Shown in pieces: positions 18,654-23,855 of a DNA stretch of 23,855 bases. Both the position numbers and the translations under genes were made by a program. The first letter of the stretch is position 1, and each line of letters begins with the position of its first letter. The notes under the pieces are model-generated. The model saw nothing but the letters and a program-made list of their open reading frames with translations, did no database searches and was not told the origin of the DNA. Source of the DNA: Gnetum montanum (Eukaryota > Streptophyta > Gnetopsida > Gnetales > Gnetaceae); the NCBI GenBank assembly GCA_015680685.1, contig MNCI01005936.1:257695-281549 (forward strand), read 5' to 3'.

Positions 18654-20640
18654 TACCCCCATGATTGAATAAAAACTCATCCTTGAGTTCCTTACAAAAT
18701 ATTGGGAAGGTATCAGATTATTGACTTGAATGGAACTAATGGTGAATGGGATTACATGTGAACGGATCATCATTACAGAACATGACAAAATTGGTGTTCA
18801 CGACAACAAGAGTGAACACTTTATACATTTGACATCACGCCTTATTTGGTAGCTGGGAGAGAAGAGAGAAGAGAGAAGAAGTCTATTGCTACCAATGCCA
18901 AGATTGTGCCTTTCATTGTCCATCTGTAAATGCACCATCAATCTTGTTACTTGCATAACTGCTTCAGCACCAATCCATTCCAAGTGTTTCCTTTAGATCC
19001 AATCTGTTGTTGTATGATTGTCATTTGCGCACACAACACAGTCTTATATTAGTAAGGGTAAATGAATCATAATGTCATTGATACCTTGCTTCGATGAAAG
19101 GTCCATTGGCTGAGTTGTGGTATGGCTGATACAGATCTGGAGATATAATATTGGTGGCTACTCGAGGTGTAGGGGTTAGGAGAAAATCAAAAAAATTAGA
19201 CTAGGACCCTCATGACTGAGAGCAAACCTTCGGTAGCGATAGAATGGAAAAAGAAAGGAATAAGGAAGATGGAAAAAAAGAGAACCATAATGTCAATTAA
19301 ATGAATGTCAAGATGGAAATGAACAAAATAGAGTTGATTGCAAAAATGTTAATGGAAAGAATTTAATTGCTGCACCAAATAGGAATGCTAGTGGGTCCTC
19401 CCCAAAGCAGGCTCATGCCCTTAATGCCCTGACAAACCCACATTCAAAGAGTTTGTAGGCTCTGGGAATGTCATTTGGAACAAGAGTTAAATTCTTAGCC
19501 ATAAGAATTTACTAAAAAGAAAGCGATGCATCAACCAAAATATACCCTAATGATACAACCGGTGATGAGGTGAACAATGGAGAAAGAATGATGGAAAGAA
19601 GAGAATGGAATGGAGTCTCAAGAACAAGGTGATGTACAACCCCTTATGTATTTAATGATTAATGTGGCTTAGTAGATCCCATTCCAAATATGGCCTCAAA
19701 CAACCCACATTTAGTGACTTTGCATTAATACATTCGACCAATCCATCCACTTGAAGTAACAAGAATGCATCCCTCAAAGAGCCACCACCATTTCGACAAA
19801 ACATGGGAGGAGAAAGTTGGATGTGAGGAAGGACCTTAGTTAGAGGGAACATGTTTTTAGTTCCATAAGCAGTGCTTGTAGCCCAAATGATTATTTCATC
19901 TAAGGGGTGTGCTTTGAATTCTCACTATTTTTTTTCATGTTTTTGGTGAGAACCACATAATGTAAAGACTTATTATTTTTATTTTTATTCACTCAACTTC
20001 CCGATAATTGGGTAATGCCAAAACGGTAAGAAAACTCAAGAAGAAAACATCCAAGCACCCAAGAGAATGGTTGAAAAAAATACATCAAGTTCCCTTAAAG
20101 CCATACCCTTTTCAATCCTTAAGTCCTTCCTTAGTTTGAGAAATGCTCAGTCACCGATTCGTTGATAGTTTGTATTATTTTGAAGAAAGGAACTGTACAG
20201 TTCCAAGCCAAGAGAGACCATAGAGATTTATGGATGCATGGATGATGTGGACTCATTGCCTACTATATCAAAAGAACCATACCTTAGTATTAACATTGTA
20301 ACTTAAAGGTAAAAACCAAATATTAGCAACCAATAGAAAATAGTTCATACCATCATTAAGAGCACTTATTGGGTAACAAACTTAACAAAATGGATAAGAC
20401 AAAAATATACACACACAAATAAAAGAAAAAGTATAAACGATGTTGTAAAACAAAAATAAGAAAAGTTAAAGAAATTTGTAAAAAAAATGTGCAAAACAAA
20501 AATGTGTAAAACAAAAACTTAAAAGAACTGAGGGCCTCAAATGATCAGCATAGGTGGCCATCTCCCCCATGATTGAATTGAAAGGGAGAGATCCAAAATA
20601 ATGAGCTCTTATTTAAATTTTTTAGAATTGTCCAACTTCT
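18654..20640 (-). mobile_element. 3' region of element D, with purine tract
   Basis: The purine tract is 18654-18663 (catgggggta on the minus strand). 18798-18983 is a short open frame (EWIGAEAVMQ...NLGIGSNRLL) with a counterpart in element A at about 150-270. The splice-acceptor-like site of A has decayed here (gcag to gcaa, near 19025). 19143-20640 matches B 8726-10440 in reverse, with an A-rich tract at about 20400-20520. No other gene is seen. Confidence 0.7.
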
Positions 20641-20811
20641 CCTAATTGATGTTTTTAGATTAAGGGTTGAAAGTTGGTGATGCTCATACTCCAATGTATC
20701 TATGCTTTCATTGTGGTTGCAAGTTGTTTCCCTCAGTTAGTTCCATGCATATTGATGGGTTGCTCTCTTGATTAGCTATCAACCACTGGGTGTTCTCTTG
20801 TTGTGTGGTTG
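20641..20811 (-). other. Protease-RT linker remnant and pol deletion junction
   Basis: Minus-strand text including catggaactaactgag (matches B about 5740-5755) and catcaccaactttc (B about 5805) continues the polyprotein for a short way. Near 20640 it changes to sequence matching B from about 8720. The join marks the loss of RT-RNase H-integrase. Exact point uncertain by about 40 bp. Confidence 0.65.
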
Positions 20812-21282
20812 CTACATATAGGAACCTTTGTATCTGAGTTTCCTGGGCACACTGGTTGCATGCAAGAGATGCTGAGCATTCCTCCATGTCATCACCCTCT
20901 GTATCACTGTATGTGATGCATGGAACTTTCTTCTTCTATTTCCATAAATATTTCCCTTAGATATTTCTAGAGAAAGATCACGGATTCCTAGGCATGCATT
21001 TATGGTACTGAGCCATGCCCTCTCCATTATAATTAGGAAGTCCCCTTTATTATTGTTGACTTCTATCACTAGAAAATCATCTGGGTATGACCAACCACAC
21101 ATAGTGGTAACAATGTCCTCCACAAGTCCCAAGGGGATAGTGATGGACTGGTTAGCCAGCTCTAATTGAATATTTCTCTTCTTGACTGAAGGCAGGTTCC
21201 ATGCTTTATACATTTCTTGCGATATTAAGTTGACTTCGGAACCTGAGTCAAGAAGAGCCTTATGTGGTTCATTCCCAGCGAC
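20812..21282 (-). pseudogene. Aspartic protease of element D
   Basis: Retropepsin-like: KALLDSGSEVNLIS with the active Asp codon at 21247-21249, then EMYKAWNLP, LGLVEDIVTTMCGWSYP, and the late block RAWLSTINACLGIRDLSLEI. 20812-21213 is open (133 codons from an internal Met; the true start is the polyprotein). A stop (TAA) at 21283-21285 separates it from gag; copy B has CAA (Gln) there, so it is a single transition. The domain is the best-kept protein of the window after gag, and both the DSG triad and fold segments are complete. Confidence 0.8.
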
Positions 21283-22455
21283 TTAGAGGTAGATTAAGGG
21301 ACTTCTAGGATCAGAGAGTTTCCTTGGAAGGTGGCCCACCTTTATCCAGTCAATGATGGTATGTGTTAACATAAATGTGTGTGTTGAGCTCTGTTGTTGA
21401 TTTAAAGGGAGCTCCGAAGCCTTACTTGATGGAGGAGTGGTCATAGACCCAACCACTTGTGGTTGTGAGAGCTTGTTTGGACTATTGGTTCTAAAGAAAG
21501 GTCTTCTCTTTGTAAGATTGTTAGAACCAGTAGTGGATTGAAGGTTTACAGCTCTCGTAGCATTACGTTGCTGCGATTCAGTGGGGAGTTCCCCTTGCAT
21601 TTTTGGAGCAGGTGGTAGTGGAACTATTGGTGTAAGAGATGCGGATGGATTTAGAGGATGGTATGCATGTGGAGTATCTCTTCCAAGAAAGGGAGTCCTA
21701 AAATATTCCCAAACTTGGTAGTGACATTGTGGGGTTGCATGACCCATAGAATCACTTGGAGAAATCGGATGTTGCACGTAATAGCCATACAGGTCTGGTT
21801 GCCAGTAAGGGTATTGTTGCCTAGGTGATGGCATCCCCCATGACTATGGGTATTTCCACTGTTGGTGTTGCTCCATAGGTTGTGGTGGAGTTCCACTTGG
21901 ATAATACATTAATGGTTGGTGAAACTGCCTTGAGTTACCTTGGGGATAAGGTAACCTTCGTGGTGCTTGCCGTTTATTAAGTCTTGGGTTGAGTGCATAC
22001 ACCCCAAACTCTTACAGATGTGAGATTATTGGGCAACATCCCTTAGGATGGTCATATTGGCAGATCTCACATCCACCGTCATTGTCTGTATCCGAATCCA
22101 CAACCTCATCGACGATAGTCATTTTTCCCTTACCCTTATTACGTGCCTGGTCTGAATCTCTTCTCTTTTTCTTATCATGGTCACTACTTCGCTCCTTAGA
22201 CTCCTCTATGATTTTTAAAACAGTTTCGAATCTATTGTCTAAGGAGTCCCACATTTGATCTACCTTAGTTGACACTTCGGTTGTTAACTTTTGAAGCCGC
22301 AAGGTTTTTCTATTCACCAACTCCTCGAGTGGTGACTCATCCTCCTCCTCGCAGAATCTCACTTCCCTCTTTCGGAGGGAAGGATCGTGGTTATACTCTT
22401 TTGCACTTTCTCTTTTCCATAGCTCTCCTTCTTTCTTAGCTACTTGCTCCAACAA
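21283..22455 (-). pseudogene. gag: gag of element D: nucleocapsid and Pro/Gln-rich part
   Basis: 22012-22455 is open: a charged, coiled-coil-like stretch (LEQVAKKEGELWKRES), an acidic run (EEEDESPLEEL), a basic run (KKKRRDSDQARNKGKGK), another acidic run, then a zinc-knuckle-like CEICQYDHPKGCC (22033-22071), Cys-x2-Cys-x3-His-x4-Cys, one residue short of the usual CX2CX4HX4C. 21283-21834 is open and rich in Pro, Gln, Tyr and Ser (MPSPRQQYPYWQPDLYGYY), ending MLTHTIIDWIK, shared with B upstream of protease. Stops lie between the two parts (e.g. near 21840). It binds element RNA in relatives. This part is deleted from element B. Confidence 0.75.
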
Positions 22456-23403
22456 TCTATGAACCTCATGGGACCTCCTAAGTTCTAATAATATCCCTTG
22501 GGCATATGTTCCAAGGGTTCTCTTGGTTTCATGTCTTAGCCCATCTATGAGGTGGCAGAGTTGATCCCGTTATGTGTAACCATCGCTTGGGCAACAATGT
22601 AACAATGCATAATATCGGCCCATGGTAGCATCCAAGGATTCATGAGTTCCTTGCTTCCATCCTTGGATCTATTTTTGTAAGTTGGACACTTGGGAGTATG
22701 TTTGAGATTCATCATTAAATAGTTCTAGCATCATACTCCACCTCCTAATGGTTTCCGATTCTAAGGACTGGTACCAGCTTTCCGCTTCTTTTATGAGTGT
22801 CCTTGGGAACAACTTTAATTTTTTCCACTTATTTTCAATATTCTGCAAGGCGTAGGCATCATGAAATGCCTGTAAGTGATTCTATGGATCAATGTTGTAT
22901 CCCCCCTCAAATCGTGGGATATTATTCATGTCTAGTCTCTTGATACGGCTATCTTTTTGGTGCCTTGTAGGTATTCTAACAACCTCAGTAATGTCTAACA
23001 TACTCCAGGTTGCTAGTAGGGGTTCATCATTGTCAATTCTCTTATGGCATCTATGATGCCTACGTGGTTCCCTACTTTTCCTTATTCCATGCCTAGATTC
23101 CCTAGAATGCCCTCATCCTCGTTCTCAACTCTCTCGTCGAGGTCTCTCATCTTGCTTATCCTTACCCTTATCCTCATGGTTGGGCTCTTTGTGACTGCAT
23201 CCTGATGTGGAAGGAGAGGGTGAATGATGTGATGAAGGGGAAGAGGAAGGAGAACCATCTCCATGATGATGTTTCCTACCTTCCCTTTGGGGCTTATGGC
23301 CCCGATCGTGATGACGATCTGAATGCCCGCCCTTGTCATGTGTTTGTGTTCCCTTATTGAATAGTTGGTGTTCATGGGGATCAGAACCTGGGTTGTGAAT
23401 CAT
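22440..23403 (-). pseudogene. gag: gag of element D: capsid core and His/Ser/Arg-rich segment
   Basis: Retrotransposon gag core at about 22480-22960: FPRTLIKEAESWYQSL, then IRRWSMMLELFND, LDATMGRYYALLH, and RRTLGTYAQG-like text (KRTLGTYAQGILLEL). It matches B 4230-4740. Stops replace Gln near 22675 and 22575. Upstream (23082-23403) is a low-complexity stretch rich in His, Ser, Asp, Lys and Arg (HDRGHKPQREGRKHHHGDGS), readable in two overlapping frames; the one from 23403 is the homologue of B's about 3830-4100. The capsid forms the particle in which reverse transcription takes place. Confidence 0.75.
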
Positions 23404-23524
23404 GGAGTGTAGGTTCTAATACCACACCTCCTCACCATTGTTAGGAGGGGGAACATCATTTGATGGAGAACCTGTTAGAATTGGTTCACCATCTCCAATT
23501 TCTCTTACGACGTGCGGGACCCCT

Positions 23525-23854
23525 TTACCCTTCAACGATGTATGATAGCTCTCCTTCCGTGAGTCCCTTAAACATTACACCGCTGTGGGGATGGTAATCC
23601 CTTATGTCATAATATTCTGCAATGTATTCAGTGTATAGTTGTGTCATGCCTATCTGTGCAAGAGCATGAAGGAGCATGTTGGAAATTGCACAATTTGGAG
23701 GTAACACTATGTTACCTTGCAGGTCTCGCCAACACAGTTGTTCATCCTGATGGAGGATAAAAGTAAAATTGGGTATATACTCATCGTGATGAGTATATAC
23801 CACCCGATATTGTTGAGGAACTGACGGTTCTTGGTTATGTATGTTGTGCTGCCG
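23525..23854 (-). pseudogene. gag: gag of element D: N-terminal part, runs off window
   Basis: Open from the right edge (frame starts at 23854) to a stop at 23525. It reads SVPQQYRVVYTHHDEYIPN, then FTFILHQDEQLCWRDLQGN and GMTQLYTEYIAEYYDIRDY. The Met at 23803 is internal, since the frame is open upstream. Element B carries the same block at 3380-3600 with stops. The role of this N-terminal segment is not known in detail. The stop and a frame change separate it from the capsid core. Confidence 0.7.
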
Positions 23855-23855
23855 A

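Larger units (their letters stand above)
17848..23855 (-). mobile_element. Element D: pol-deleted Ty3/gypsy retrotransposon, partial
   Basis: Minus-strand element of the same family as A and B. From right to left: gag, protease, a short linker, 3' region, purine tract and 3' LTR. RT, RNase H and integrase are absent: the post-protease linker (about 20700-20810, matching B 5600-5830) runs into the 3' region (from about 20640, matching B 8725 on). About 2.9 kb relative to B has been lost. The 5' LTR and primer site lie beyond the right edge. It would have depended on another element for copying. Confidence 0.85.

Noticed and set aside
21989-22258. Plus-strand 89-codon frame
   Set aside because: Antisense to the nucleocapsid part of gag, which has a zinc-knuckle-like motif and homology with element B.

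Overview
The window looks like intergenic DNA from a large plant nuclear genome. It is AT-rich, has no intact gene, and is mostly decayed Ty3/gypsy LTR retrotransposons of one Athila/Tat-like family, plus a block carrying a Helitron-type Pif1 helicase relic and a broken serine carboxypeptidase-like (SCPL) gene piece that keeps its introns. Species cannot be named from sequence alone. The plant call rests on the Athila-type primer-binding site, the plant-type gag-pol, and the SCPL exon/intron pattern.

Layout. 1-501: 3' internal end of a plus-strand element (A). 502-1543: its 3' LTR, with TATA box, poly(A) signal and an unusual U5 array of three hairpins. About 1630-2188: degenerate minus-strand LTR (E), with 2189-2365 its internal flank. 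2366-10878: an almost complete plus-strand element (B): 5' LTR, tRNA-Asp-type primer site, gag, protease, RT, RNase H, integrase, a long 3' region and a truncated 3' LTR, flanked by a 5-bp near-duplication (gatag/aatag). It is full of stops and catalytic changes. 10884-13450: no recognisable gene. 13451-14000: ~550-bp foldback inverted repeat. 14285-16110: Pif1-like helicase relic, minus strand. 16167-17290: SCPL pseudogene, minus strand. 17604-17760: 49-bp tandem repeat. 17848-23855: minus-strand element D, leaving the window at the right: 3' LTR, 3' region, a pol deletion, protease and gag.

How the parts relate. B and D are broken in complementary ways. B keeps RT/RNase H/integrase but lacks the zinc-knuckle and Pro/Gln-rich part of gag. 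D keeps that part but has lost all of RT to integrase. Most stops look like C-to-T or G-to-A changes (CAA/CAG/CGA/TGG to stop), as expected of methylated, silenced repeats. The A, C and D LTRs share layout: TGATG start, TATAAATA about 85-95 bp in, AATAAA 174-187 bp later, CATCA end.

Most interesting signals: (1) three tandem hairpins in U5 of LTR A with constant internal loops but stems that change in a compensated way, pointing to a structured leader RNA or cruciform; (2) an intron-bearing SCPL fragment next to a Helitron-type helicase on the same strand, suggestive of gene capture; (3) palindromic GCGATATCGC boxes repeated just upstream of the LTR TATA box. All alignments were made by eye, so boundaries marked approximate may shift by tens of bases.
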